Assembly: GCA_002256245.1 (NCBI GenBank)
Contig: NKIU01000003.1
Coordinates: forward strand, 434,001-498,000
Length of the DNA: 64,000 bases
Reading direction: 5' to 3'
DNA from: Pseudorhodobacter sp. PARRP1
GTDB taxonomy: Bacteria > Pseudomonadota > Alphaproteobacteria > Rhodobacterales > Rhodobacteraceae
This document shows positions 25,009 through 33,327 of the stretch, piece by piece. Positions within the stretch are counted from its first letter, which is position 1; every line of letters begins with the position of its first letter. The notes beneath the pieces were generated by a model, which saw only the letters and a program-made list of their open reading frames with translations, was not told the DNA's origin and made no database searches. The translations under genes were made by a program, and so were the position numbers.

Positions 25009-26058
25009 TCAGAAGCCGGATTTGATCATCTCAAACTCTTGGGTCATGCGGTCGCGCATGGTCGGATCAATCGGCACCTGCGACAGCAAGGTGCCCGTCA
25101 CCGGATCGACATCGGCGGCTTTCAGATCTGCCAGCGGAATGTCCTTCATCGCCACGTCATTGGCGTGGACATAGCCGAAGTTCGCAAGCAACCCCTTGGC
25201 CGAGCCGTGATCCAGCCAGGCGTTGATGAAATCATAGGCCTTGTCTTCTTTGCCGGGGCCATCCTTGAAGTTGACATAGCCGCAGAACCAGTTGGCGACG
25301 CCTTCTTTCGGGGTGCGGTTGAACGCCACCGGCACGCCTTCTTTCTTCATGTTGGCGACACCGTCGTTCCATGTCCAGGCGATCACCACCTCGCCGGTTT
25401 TCATCAACTGCGCGAGTTCCGACGGATCGGCCCAATAGGTGCGCACATTGGCATGGGCCAGACGCAACCATGCGGCGGCGGCGGCGAATTGTTCATCCGT
25501 CACGTTGGTCCAATCCGACACGCCGGTGGCCAGCAGCGCCAGCGACCAGGTATCGTCGGTGTTGTCGGGCAGCGAGATTTTGCCTGCAAAGGCCGGATCG
25601 GTGAAAACTTGCAGCGAGGACACCTGCTCGGGCGTCACAAGGTCGGTGTTATAGGCGATGGCGGTATAAGCGCCGTCGGTGGGGATATACCAAACCCCTG
25701 TGTCATCGGCGAAAATCTTGGAATTCTTGTAGCGTTCGCCAATCTCACCATAAAGCGGGATCTTGCTGACATCCCAAGGCTCGATCAGGCCAGCGTCACG
25801 GTATTTCTGCACCATCTGCGCACAAGGATGGGCGACATCGGCCTTGAAACCGTTGGAGACTTTCTGAAACGCTTCGTCATCATCACCGTAGAAGGAATAG
25901 GTCGGCATGTCGCCGTTCTTGGCCACGTAAGCCTCGATCAGGGATTGATTCTCGAACCCCGCCCAATCGAACACGGTCAGGTCTGGGTCTGCGGCATGGG
26001 CGAGCGTTGCAAAGCTGAGCGCAATGGCTGTGCTGCTGATAAGGCGGGTAAGACGCAT
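25009..26058 (-). CDS. Polyamine-type ABC transporter binding protein (orphan)
   Basis: 349-residue periplasmic binding protein of the PotD/PotF class (spermidine/putrescine-like). The ATG at 26058 opens a signal peptide, MRLTRLISSTAIALSFATLA with cleavage after AHA; the longer open frame is not needed. Mature landmarks are LTVFDWAGFENQSLIEAY and IAWTWNDGVANMKKEG. No permease or ATPase genes adjoin it, unlike the complete locus at 56-60 kb, so it must share a transporter or act alone. A TTTTGATCAAAA palindrome lies 130 bases upstream of the start. Confidence 0.85.
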   Translation of the reverse strand: MRLTRLISSTAIALSFATLAHAADPDLTVFDWAGFENQSLIEAYVAKNGDMPTYSFYGDDDEAFQKVSNGFKADVAHPCAQMVQKYRDAGLIEPWDVSKIPLYGEIGERYKNSKIFADDTGVWYIPTDGAYTAIAYNTDLVTPEQVSSLQVFTDPAFAGKISLPDNTDDTWSLALLATGVSDWTNVTDEQFAAAAAWLRLAHANVRTYWADPSELAQLMKTGEVVIAWTWNDGVANMKKEGVPVAFNRTPKEGVANWFCGYVNFKDGPGKEDKAYDFINAWLDHGSAKGLLANFGYVHANDVAMKDIPLADLKAADVDPVTGTLLSQVPIDPTMRDRMTQEFEMIKSGF

Positions 26059-26187
26059 GGGGTTCCTTCCGGCTGATGGGGCCGCCTTTCGTGGGCGGCG
26101 CTTGTATGGGGAAAGGCTAGAGCGGGTGGCGCGCGCGCTCAAGCAGTTATTGCGTGATCACAGGGGGGTGGGCGGGGATTGGTTGAA

Positions 26188-26199
26188 TTTTGATCAAAA
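26188..26199. promoter_or_regulatory. TTTTGATCAAAA palindrome, candidate operator
   Basis: A perfect 12-bp palindrome upstream of the orphan polyamine-type binding protein gene. The same TTTGATCAAA core stands before the omega-aminotransferase at 46642-46655. Confidence 0.4.
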
Positions 26200-26224
26200 C
26201 TGGTTTGCTTTGCGGGCGGTGAAA

Positions 26225-26280
26225 GCGGGGGTTTCACACCCCCGCACCCCCGTGGGATATTTGCGCAGAGAGGATGACAA
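26225..26280. repeat. Hairpin plus GATATTTG..GCAGAGAGGATGA element, copy 2
   Basis: Hairpin GCGGGGG-tttcaca-CCCCCGC (26225-26245), then ACCCCCGTGGGATATTTGCG and CAGAGAGGATGACAA. The tail is nearly identical to 6708-6739, although the hairpin arms differ. Confidence 0.7.
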
Positions 26281-26337
26281 TTTTAGACAAAGTTTATCGA
26301 GTTCAGCGGGGGGTTTACCGTGATAGAATCCTTGGCT

Positions 26338-26436
26338 AGGTTTGCTTTGAACCTGCTTTGCGCAGGGTCTGCCACAGCACCTTTGCGGCGCTGCGGCTTG
26401 GCTGGAAGACCTGCCACGGCCTCTGCTTATCCGTGG
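26338..26436 (+). other. Candidate structured leader RNA
   Basis: Three successive hairpins: AGGTT/AACCT (26338-26354, 7-base loop), GCAGGGTCT/AGACCTGC with one bulge (26362-26414), enclosing CAGC/GCTG, and CCACGG/CCGTGG (26414-26436). They lie 45-140 bases before the aminotransferase start. No known riboswitch consensus was recognised. Confidence 0.35.
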
Positions 26437-26480
26437 AACCAGCTTGGGCCGTTGTCTTGAACCGCGATAGAGGTGTCTGA

Positions 26481-27713
26481 ATGAGCAAACTTGATCTGGA
26501 TTTTGTGCGCAGCCAGTTTCCGGCTTTTGACAGTGCTGTGCTGTCGGGCCATGCGTTTTTTGAAAATGCGGGTGGGTCTTATCCGTGCCGTCAGGTGGTG
26601 GACCGGCTGCATCGGTTTTACATGGATCGCAAGGTGCAGCCTTACGGCCCCTATCCGGGGGCGCAGGCGGGCGGGGTCGAGATGGACGAGGCGCGCGATC
26701 GCTTGGCGGGGCTGATGGGGGTGAAGCCTGCGCAAGTGTCGTTCGGGCCTTCGACCAGCGCCAATACCTATGTGTTGGCGCAGGCGGTGCGGCTTTGGTT
26801 GCGCGGGGCCAAGGCTGCGATTGTGGTGACAAATCAGGACCATGAGGCGAATTCGGGCGTGTGGCGGCGCTTGGCGGACGAGGGCATCGAGGTGCGCGAG
26901 TGGCAGATTGATCCGCAGACCGGCAGTCTGGACCCGGCGGATTTGGGCGCGCTGCTGGCGGATGGTAAGGTGCGGCTGGTGTGTCTGCCGCATTGCTCGA
27001 ACGTGGTGGCCGAGATCAATGATGTGGCGGCGATCTCGGCGCAGGCCAAGGCTGCGGGGGCGCGGGTGGTGGTCGATGGCGTGTCATATGCGCCGCATGG
27101 GTTGCCGGATTTTGCCGCCCTTGGCTGCGATGTCTATCTGTTTTCGGCCTACAAGACTTATGGGCCGCATCAGGGGATCATGCTGATCTCGGAAGATTTT
27201 GGCGCGGAATTGCCGGCGCAGGGGCATTATTTCAACGCCGGAAGCCTGTATAAGCGGTTCACGCCAGCAGGGCCGGATCATGCGCAGATCGCGGCTTGCG
27301 CCGGGATGGCCGATTACATCGACGCGCTGCATGCGCATCATTTCGGGGCCGAGGCGGATGCGGCGGCGCGCAACCGGGCCGTGCATGATCTGATGCGGGC
27401 GCATGAGGTGGCTGTGGTGGCGCCGCTGCTGGATTATCTGGCGGCGCGCAACGATGTGCGGCTGATCGGTCCGCGCCGGGGTGAGGATCGCGCGCCCACG
27501 GTGGCGGTGGTGCTTGACCGCGCGGCAGAGCCGGTGTCCGAGGCGTTGGGCCGCGAGGGGATTGCGTGTTGGGCGGGCGATTTCTATGCGGTGCGGCCCT
27601 TGCAGGCGATGGGCGTTGATCTGGAGCAGGGGGTGCTGCGGATGTCATTGGTGCATTATACCAGTGCAGCAGAGGTTGCGCGGTTGGTGGCGGCACTCGA
27701 CCGGGTGCTTTAG
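26481..27713 (+). CDS. Class V aminotransferase-fold PLP enzyme (cysteine desulfurase-like)
   Basis: 410-residue PLP enzyme related to NifS/IscS-like and isopenicillin N epimerase-like proteins. The PLP lysine is Lys225 in FSAYKTYGPHQG; the aspartate pairing with the ring is in VVDGVSYAPHG near 203, and FGPSTSANTYV near 90 binds phosphate. There is no clear catalytic Cys loop before the C-terminus as required for desulfurases acting in Fe-S assembly, so the substrate is uncertain. GAGG is seven bases before the ATG. A structured leader precedes it and no partner gene follows. Confidence 0.85.
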   Translation: MSKLDLDFVRSQFPAFDSAVLSGHAFFENAGGSYPCRQVVDRLHRFYMDRKVQPYGPYPGAQAGGVEMDEARDRLAGLMGVKPAQVSFGPSTSANTYVLAQAVRLWLRGAKAAIVVTNQDHEANSGVWRRLADEGIEVREWQIDPQTGSLDPADLGALLADGKVRLVCLPHCSNVVAEINDVAAISAQAKAAGARVVVDGVSYAPHGLPDFAALGCDVYLFSAYKTYGPHQGIMLISEDFGAELPAQGHYFNAGSLYKRFTPAGPDHAQIAACAGMADYIDALHAHHFGAEADAAARNRAVHDLMRAHEVAVVAPLLDYLAARNDVRLIGPRRGEDRAPTVAVVLDRAAEPVSEALGREGIACWAGDFYAVRPLQAMGVDLEQGVLRMSLVHYTSAAEVARLVAALDRVL

Positions 27714-27784
27714 CGTCAAGGGTGGGGGGCTGCCTGCCCCCCGCTGCTTGCGGGTTTTTGGCGCTGTGACCTTACGGAAACTTG

Positions 27785-27813
27785 TGATCTGATCGGGCGC
27801 TTGGGCCGTAAGC
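27785..27813 (+). promoter_or_regulatory. Candidate sigma-E (RpoE/ChrR) promoter for phr-cfa
   Basis: TGATCT (27785-27790), 18 bases, TAAGC (27809-27813), 23 bases before the photolyase start. The consensus recalled for the Rhodobacter sphaeroides singlet-oxygen sigma factor is TGATCC-N18/19-TAAGA. Photolyase and CFA-type genes are known members of that regulon, which supports the call. Confidence 0.6.
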
Positions 27814-27835
27814 ACTTGAAACACTGTGGGATGTG

Positions 27836-29284
27836 ATGACCGATCAACCTTTGATACTGTGGTTCCGGCGCGATTTGCGGCTTTCGGATCATCCGATGCT
27901 GGCGGCGGCGGTGGCCTCGGGGCGGCCGTTGGTGCCGGTGTTTGTGCTGGATGCGCAGGCCGAGGCGCTGGGGGCTGCGGCGAAGTGGCGGCTGGGGTTG
28001 GGGCTGGCGCGGTTTGCGGAAAGCTTGGCGGCGCTGGGGCAACGGCTGATCCTGCGGCGCGGTGATGCGCTTGCGGTGTTGCAGGGGCTGGTGGCCGAAA
28101 CCGGCGCTGCGGGGGTGATGTGGCAGCGGATGTATGATCCGCAGGCGGTGGCGCGCGATACCGCCGTGAAGGCAGCGTTGAAGGCCAAGGGGCTGGTGGC
28201 GGAGAGTTTTTCGGGGGCTTTGCTGGTCGAGCCTGGGCAGGTGGCGACTGGGCAGGGTGGCTATTACAAGGTTTATACACCGTTCTGGAAGGCTGTGGCG
28301 GCGCGGGGATTTGCGGACCCTGTGCCTGCGGTGACGGCGATGCGGGGGCCGAAGGTTTGGCCTGTGTCGGATGATCTTGACGATTGGCGGATGGGGGCTG
28401 CGATGCGGCGCGGGGCGGCTGTGTGCTTGCCGCATCAACGCGTGGGCGAAGCGGCGGCGCTGGCGCGGTTGGATGCTTTCATCGACAGCGCGGTGGACAC
28501 CTACAAGGCCGCGCGCGATTTTCCGGGGCAGGTGGGGGCGACCTCGGGGCTTTCGGAAAACCTTGCCTGGGGCGAGATCGGGCCGCGCACGATTTGGGCT
28601 GCGGGGCAGCGGGCTTTGCATCAGGGGGATGCGGGCGCGGAGCATTTCTGTAAGGAACTGGTCTGGCGCGAGTTTGCCTATCATTTGATGCACCACGCGC
28701 CGCATATCCTGACGCGGGCCTGGCGCACGGAATGGGATGGCTTTGCCTGGCGCGGTGACAGCCCAGAGGCCGAGACCTGGCGGCGCGGCATGACCGGCGA
28801 GCCGTTTGTCGATGCGGCGATGCGCGAGATGTATGTCACCGGCAAGATGCACAACCGCGCGCGCATGATCGTGGCGTCTTACCTGACCAAACATCTGATG
28901 ACCGATTGGCGTATCGGCCAAGCGTGGTTTGCCGAATGCCTGACCGATTGGGATGAGGCCAGCAACGCCATGGGCTGGCAATGGGTTGCGGGCTGCGGCC
29001 CCGATGCCGCCCCCTATTTCCGGGTGTTCAACCCGGCGGGTCAGGCGGAGAAATTTGACAGCGACGGCGCGTATCGGCGGCGCTGGATTGCCGAGATCTC
29101 GCCGCGACCGGGTGCCGAGGCGCTGAGCTATTTTGACGCCGTGCCAAAAAGCTGGAAACTTGCGGCCTCGAAACCCTATCCTGCCGCGATGATAAATCTG
29201 GCCGAGGGGCGTGAAAAAGCCTTGGCCGCTTATGCCGCACGTGCGACGTCGGGCGGCCAAACAGACACAGCCGAGAGGGCATGA
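27836..29284 (+). CDS. phrB: Deoxyribodipyrimidine photolyase
   Basis: 482-residue light-driven repair enzyme for cyclobutane pyrimidine dimers. The antenna-binding Rossmann domain begins ILWFRRDLRLSDHPML; the FAD domain carries GLSENLAWGEIGPRTIW, LVWREFAYHLMHH, the DEASNAMGWQWVAGCG region with the tryptophan chain, and NKxMNR-like MHNRARMIVASYLTK. I took the ATG at 27836 rather than the GTG directly before it. A sigma-E-like promoter stands upstream. The stop overlaps the following methyltransferase gene by four bases. Confidence 0.95.
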   Translation: MTDQPLILWFRRDLRLSDHPMLAAAVASGRPLVPVFVLDAQAEALGAAAKWRLGLGLARFAESLAALGQRLILRRGDALAVLQGLVAETGAAGVMWQRMYDPQAVARDTAVKAALKAKGLVAESFSGALLVEPGQVATGQGGYYKVYTPFWKAVAARGFADPVPAVTAMRGPKVWPVSDDLDDWRMGAAMRRGAAVCLPHQRVGEAAALARLDAFIDSAVDTYKAARDFPGQVGATSGLSENLAWGEIGPRTIWAAGQRALHQGDAGAEHFCKELVWREFAYHLMHHAPHILTRAWRTEWDGFAWRGDSPEAETWRRGMTGEPFVDAAMREMYVTGKMHNRARMIVASYLTKHLMTDWRIGQAWFAECLTDWDEASNAMGWQWVAGCGPDAAPYFRVFNPAGQAEKFDSDGAYRRRWIAEISPRPGAEALSYFDAVPKSWKLAASKPYPAAMINLAEGREKALAAYAARATSGGQTDTAERA

Positions 29285-30513
29285 TGCAGGTTCTGACCAC
29301 CACCAAAGGCCAAAAACAACTGCCGCGCTATTTTTCCGCCGTGTTCGATCAGGCGCAAAAGTTGCAGAAGGGGCGGCTGGATTTCACTTTGCCCGATGGT
29401 CGTCGTTTCCGGGTGGAAGGCAAAAATCCCGGCCCGGTCGCGGAAATTGCCGTGCATGACACCGATCTTTTCGCGCGTCTGATCCGCGAGGGCGATCTGG
29501 GGTTTTGCGAGGCCTATGTCGAAGGTGGCTGGTCAAGCCCGGACCTAATGACCTTCATGGATCTTGTGCATGAGGGCAATGCCGAGGTCTATGACGCCTT
29601 CCCCGGCATGGCTTTGGTGCGCGCCTATGAACGCTTCCGGTTCTGGCTGCAATCAAACTCGAAACGGCAGGCCAAGAAGAACATCGCGCATCACTACGAT
29701 CTGGGTAATGATTTCTACCAGCTTTGGCTGGATGATACGATGACCTATTCCTCGGCGATCTACCGCACAGGGCAAGAAAGCCTTGAGACCGCACAGGCGC
29801 AGAAATATGCCTCGATGGTCGATCAGATGGGGGCAAAGCCCGGCGATCACGTGCTGGAAATCGGCTGCGGCTGGGGTGGTTTTGCTGAATATGCCGCGAA
29901 GGAACGCGGCTTGCGGGTGACGGCGCTGACGATCAGTCAGGCGCAACATGATTTTGCCGTGGCGCGGATGCAACGGTTGGGGTTGCAGGACAAGGTGGAG
30001 ATCAAGCTGCAAGACTACCGCGACGAGACCGGGCTTTACGACGGCATCGCCAGCATCGAGATGTTTGAGGCGGTGGGCGAGCGGTATTGGCCGGTGTATT
30101 TTGATACGGTGCGCGACCGCTTGAAACCGGGTCGCAATGCGACGTTGCAGATTATCACAGTGGAGGATTCGCGGTTTGAAACCTACCGTAAGGCCGTTGA
30201 TTTCATTCAGAAATACATCTTTCCGGGTGGTATGCTGCCCAGCCCTTCGGTGCTGCGGCGCGAAGCCGAGCGTGCGGGGCTGAAGGTGAAAGGCTCTGTC
30301 GAGTTTGGCAAAAGCTACAGCCTGACGCTGCGGCGCTGGTATGACAGCTTTAACGCGCGCTGGGCGGAAGCGGCGCGGATGGGTTTTGACGACCGGTTCC
30401 GGCGGATGTGGAACTTTTACCTTGCCTCTTGTGCTGGCACGTTTGAGGGCGGAAACTGTGATGTGACGCAGATCACGCTGACCCGTCCGCTTGCCGAGGC
30501 GCCGGGGGTGTGA
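29281..30513 (+). CDS. cfa: Cyclopropane-fatty-acyl-phospholipid synthase family methyltransferase
   Basis: 410-residue SAM enzyme acting on unsaturated acyl chains of membrane phospholipids. KNIAHHYDLGNDFYQLWLDD near residue 130 and MTYSSAIY are CFA hallmarks; the SAM site is LEIGCGWGGFAEYA near 195; the bicarbonate/active region includes SIEMFEAVGERYWP. It is coupled to the photolyase by an ATGA overlap. In Rhodobacter sphaeroides related genes (cfaA, or ufaM for furan fatty acids) belong to the singlet-oxygen response; which of the two this is cannot be decided by eye. Two adjacent ATGs are possible starts. Confidence 0.9.
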   Translation: MMQVLTTTKGQKQLPRYFSAVFDQAQKLQKGRLDFTLPDGRRFRVEGKNPGPVAEIAVHDTDLFARLIREGDLGFCEAYVEGGWSSPDLMTFMDLVHEGNAEVYDAFPGMALVRAYERFRFWLQSNSKRQAKKNIAHHYDLGNDFYQLWLDDTMTYSSAIYRTGQESLETAQAQKYASMVDQMGAKPGDHVLEIGCGWGGFAEYAAKERGLRVTALTISQAQHDFAVARMQRLGLQDKVEIKLQDYRDETGLYDGIASIEMFEAVGERYWPVYFDTVRDRLKPGRNATLQIITVEDSRFETYRKAVDFIQKYIFPGGMLPSPSVLRREAERAGLKVKGSVEFGKSYSLTLRRWYDSFNARWAEAARMGFDDRFRRMWNFYLASCAGTFEGGNCDVTQITLTRPLAEAPGV

Positions 30514-30540
30514 TCGCAGCCACAGCGATGAAGGACCGCC

Positions 30541-30981
30541 ATGCCGACAGCCTCGAAACTTGTTGCCGCGATCATGTTTGCACTTTTGGGCTTTGTCGCG
30601 GCGCAGACCTTTGTGAAGTATCTGCCTGAGGGCACGCCGCTGGGGCGCTTTCGCGAAATCACCGCGGCGATTGGCTTTATCGTCGGCTGGCTGTTCATGG
30701 GCAAGCTGACGCGCCGGGGCTACCGCGAGGCGATCAACTCGGGGCTGGTGACGGCGATCTTGCTGGTGTTCTGGGCGCTGCTGTCGTTTTCGCTGTATTT
30801 CATGCTGAAAAAGTCGATGCGGATGATGTATGACAATCCGATGGAGGCGGTGTTGGGCGTGTTTCAGTTGATGCTGGATTACGCCAAGATGCTGCTGGTG
30901 CCGGATATGCTGGGGGTGATCCTGGTGGGCGGTGTGATCGCCGGGCTGATCACCGAATGGGCCGGAAAGCGCTGGTCTTGA
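30541..30981 (+). CDS. trgA: TrgA family membrane protein (tellurite resistance)
   Basis: 146-residue integral membrane protein with hydrophobic segments at about 5-25, 40-58, 68-90 and 118-138. TrgA was found with TrgB in Rhodobacter sphaeroides as needed for high tellurite resistance; its mechanism is unknown. AAGGA precedes the ATG, 27 bases after the CFA-family stop, so it probably belongs to the same operon. The stop overlaps the start of trgB. Confidence 0.85.
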   Translation: MPTASKLVAAIMFALLGFVAAQTFVKYLPEGTPLGRFREITAAIGFIVGWLFMGKLTRRGYREAINSGLVTAILLVFWALLSFSLYFMLKKSMRMMYDNPMEAVLGVFQLMLDYAKMLLVPDMLGVILVGGVIAGLITEWAGKRWS

Positions 30982-32087
30982 GCATTACGTATTTTTTCTA
31001 CGGCCCGCTGCGCGATCTGGCGCTGCTTGAGGTGGTGCTGGGGCGCGCGGTCAGCGGTGCGGATGGCTGGTTGCCGGATCATGCGGTGTGCTGCGCGGCG
31101 GATGCGCGGTTTCCGGTGCTGGTGGCGGGGGCTGGGGGGCGTGCGCCGGGGGTCTTGGTGGCAGTTTCGGAGGCAGAGGCCGCGCGGCTTGCGTTCTTTG
31201 CGGCCGGGTTTGCGGGTGCGGCGCAGGCAATGACGGTGATGCAGGCCGAGGGCGCTGTCTTGGCGCAGGTGTTCTGCGCTGTGGGACGCGCGGGCGGCGC
31301 GGCTTGGGTCTATGAGGATTGGCAGCGGCAATTTGGTGCCGAGTTGCGGGCGACGGCGCGCGACGTGATGGCGCTTTACGGGGTGAAACCCGCAGCGGTG
31401 GTGGCGGCGCGGTTCGAGCAGATGCTGGCGCGCGGTGCCTCGCGGGTGCGGGCGGCGCAGGCGGCACCGCTCGCGCTGCGGCACGCGGCGGCGCAAGCGG
31501 ATGTGGCGGTCGCGGCGCTGCGCGAACCCTATGCGCGGTTTTTCGCGATGGAAGAGGTTGATGTCCGCTTCCGGCGGTTTGACGGCAGCATGAGCCCGCA
31601 GGTGACGCGGGCGGGGTTTATCGCTTGCGACGCGGTGACGGTGCTGCCCTATGATCCGGTGCGGGATCGGGTGTTGGTGATTGATCAGTTTCGCGCCGGG
31701 CCCTACTTGCGCGGCGATCCGCAGCCGTGGCAGATCGAGGCGATTGCGGGCCGGATTGATCCGGGCGAAACGCCGGTTGAGGCGGCGCGGCGCGAGGCGG
31801 TCGAGGAGGCGGGCTTGGTGCTGGATGATCTGCTGCCCGTGGCCAGCTATTACCCAAGCCCCGGCTGTTCATCCGAGTTTTTGTATTCGTTTGTCGCGCT
31901 GACCGATCTGCCCGATACAGCGGCGGGAGTGTTTGGGGTGGAAGGCGAGGCAGAGGATATTCGCGGCCATCTGCTCAGCTTTGCGCGGCTGATGGCGCTG
32001 GTGGCTTCGGGCGAAATTTCCAACGCGCCGACGCTGCTGAGCGCGCTGTGGCTGGCACAAAACCGGGATCGGTTGCGCAAGGCTTGA
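30978..32087 (+). CDS. trgB: TrgB: AIG2-like plus NUDIX hydrolase fusion
   Basis: About 369-residue two-domain protein. The N-terminal part begins SITYFFYGPLRDLALLEVVLG, as in gamma-glutamylcyclotransferase/AIG2-like domains. The C-terminal part (about 200-365) is a NUDIX hydrolase of the ADP-ribose pyrophosphatase type: after QPWQIEAIAGRID comes the box G-x5-E-x7-REAVEEAGL. I favour the TTG start at 30978, whose codon overlaps the trgA stop (TTGA) with GGAAAG upstream; an ATG at 30957 is the alternative. The trgA-trgB pair matches the R. sphaeroides tellurite locus, though cysK lies 18 kb away here. Confidence 0.85.
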   Translation: MSITYFFYGPLRDLALLEVVLGRAVSGADGWLPDHAVCCAADARFPVLVAGAGGRAPGVLVAVSEAEAARLAFFAAGFAGAAQAMTVMQAEGAVLAQVFCAVGRAGGAAWVYEDWQRQFGAELRATARDVMALYGVKPAAVVAARFEQMLARGASRVRAAQAAPLALRHAAAQADVAVAALREPYARFFAMEEVDVRFRRFDGSMSPQVTRAGFIACDAVTVLPYDPVRDRVLVIDQFRAGPYLRGDPQPWQIEAIAGRIDPGETPVEAARREAVEEAGLVLDDLLPVASYYPSPGCSSEFLYSFVALTDLPDTAAGVFGVEGEAEDIRGHLLSFARLMALVASGEISNAPTLLSALWLAQNRDRLRKA

Positions 32088-32088
32088 G

Positions 32089-32153
32089 CCCCGCGCAACC
32101 GATTTTTGAGAAAAATCGTGACGGAATTTTCGAAAAATTCCGGTTGCGCGGGG
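32089..32153. repeat. Double-palindrome intergenic element, copy 4, with outer stem
   Basis: An outer stem CCCCGCGCAACCG (32089-32101) pairs with CGGTTGCGCGGGG (32141-32153). It encloses CGATTTTT-GAG-AAAAATCG and CGGAATTTT-CGA-AAAATTCCG. The result is a three-way junction between the convergent trgB and dehydrogenase genes. Confidence 0.8.
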
Positions 32154-32163
32154 GGATAGCGCG

Positions 32164-33324
32164 CTACAGGGCGAGTTTGGTCCAGGCGCCGTTCTTGGCA
32201 GAAGACCGCACGCAGGCATCGACGAAGGCGACACCTTCAAGGCCCTCTTTCAACCCCGGAAAGCTGACGGCAGTATCCAAGGCGCTGCCATCGCGCCGCG
32301 CGATAATGGCGCGTCCGGCTTCGGCGTAGATATTGGCAAAGCCTTCCAGATAGCCCTCGGGATGGCCCGGCGGGATGCGGGTGACGCGGGCGGCGGCCTC
32401 ACCCGAGCCTGCGCCGCCACGGGTCAGGCGGTAGCGGGGGGCACCGATGGGGGTGACCCACAGGTAGTTCGGGTTTTCCTGCTCCCACTCGATCCCCGCT
32501 TTGGTGCCGTAGATCCGCAGGCGCAGGCCGTTTTCTTGCCCTGCCGCGACCTGGCTGCACCACAGCATGCCCCGCGCGCCGGAGTTGTAGCGCAACAGCA
32601 CATGCGCGTTGTCATCGACGCGGCGACCGGGGACGAAGCTTTGCAGGTCGGCTGCGAGTTCGGTGAGGGTCAGGCCGCTGACAAAATTGGCGAGGTTGAA
32701 GGCGTGAGTGCCGATGTCACCCGTAGATCCGCCCGCGCCAGAGCGCGCGGGGTCGGTGCGCCAATCGGCTTGTTTGTTGTCCACCTCATGCGCCAGCCAG
32801 TCTTGCGCGTATTCAACTTGCACCAAGCGAATATCGCCCAGATCGCCCGCCTGCACCATGGCTTTGGCTTGGCGGATCATCGGGTAGCCGGTGTAATTAT
32901 GGGTCAGCGCGAACACCACGCCGGAGGCCTCGGCGGCCCTCGCCAGCTTTTTCGCCTCGGGCAGAGTGGCGGTCAGTGGTTTGTCGCAGATCACATGGAT
33001 GCCGCGCTTCAGGAATTCTAACGCAACGGGGGCGTGCATGTGGTTGGGGGTGACGATGGCGACGGCCTCGATGCCGTCTTTGCGCCGCGCTTCCTTTTGG
33101 GCCATCTCGGCGAAGGAGCCATAGCTGCGCGCCACGCCAAGATCGGCGGCAGAGGCGGCGGAGCGGTCGGGGTCGGAGGAAAACGCGCCCGCCACCAGTT
33201 CGTATTGGTCGTCAATGCGCGACGCGATGCGGTGGACGGCGCCGATGAAAGCGCCACGGCCGCCGCCGACCATGCCAAGGCGGATGCGGGGGCTGCGGGC
33301 GGTATGTGCTGCGGTGATTGTCAT
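32164..33324 (-). CDS. Gfo/Idh/MocA family dehydrogenase
   Basis: 386-residue NAD(P)-dependent sugar oxidoreductase. The Rossmann motif is [16 protein letters not shown] near residue 17, the cofactor segment [16 protein letters not shown] near 90, and the catalytic lysine motif [12 protein letters not shown] near 115; [17 protein letters not shown] near 200 holds the catalytic Asp/His. It lies three bases downstream of the TIM-barrel gene in the lacI operon. Such pairs oxidise a sugar at C3 and then epimerise or eliminate; the substrate here is unknown. Confidence 0.88.
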   Translation of the reverse strand: MTITAAHTARSPRIRLGMVGGGRGAFIGAVHRIASRIDDQYELVAGAFSSDPDRSAASAADLGVARSYGSFAEMAQKEARRKDGIEAVAIVTPNHMHAPVALEFLKRGIHVICDKPLTATLPEAKKLARAAEASGVVFALTHNYTGYPMIRQAKAMVQAGDLGDIRLVQVEYAQDWLAHEVDNKQADWRTDPARSGAGGSTGDIGTHAFNLANFVSGLTLTELAADLQSFVPGRRVDDNAHVLLRYNSGARGMLWCSQVAAGQENGLRLRIYGTKAGIEWEQENPNYLWVTPIGAPRYRLTRGGAGSGEAAARVTRIPPGHPEGYLEGFANIYAEAGRAIIARRDGSALDTAVSFPGLKEGLEGVAFVDACVRSSAKNGAWTKLAL

Positions 33325-33327
33325 GGT

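Larger units (their letters stand above)
26059..26480. other. 422-base gap with palindrome, repeat and structured leader
   Basis: No gene is seen. The segment contains the TTTTGATCAAAA palindrome (26188-26199), repeat copy 2 (26225-26280) and a run of three hairpins (26338-26436) listed separately. The last ends 44 bases before the class V aminotransferase start. Confidence 0.6.

Noticed and set aside
26481-27713. Calling the class V aminotransferase a SufS/IscS cysteine desulfurase
   Set aside because: No catalytic Cys loop was seen and no Fe-S assembly genes are adjacent.
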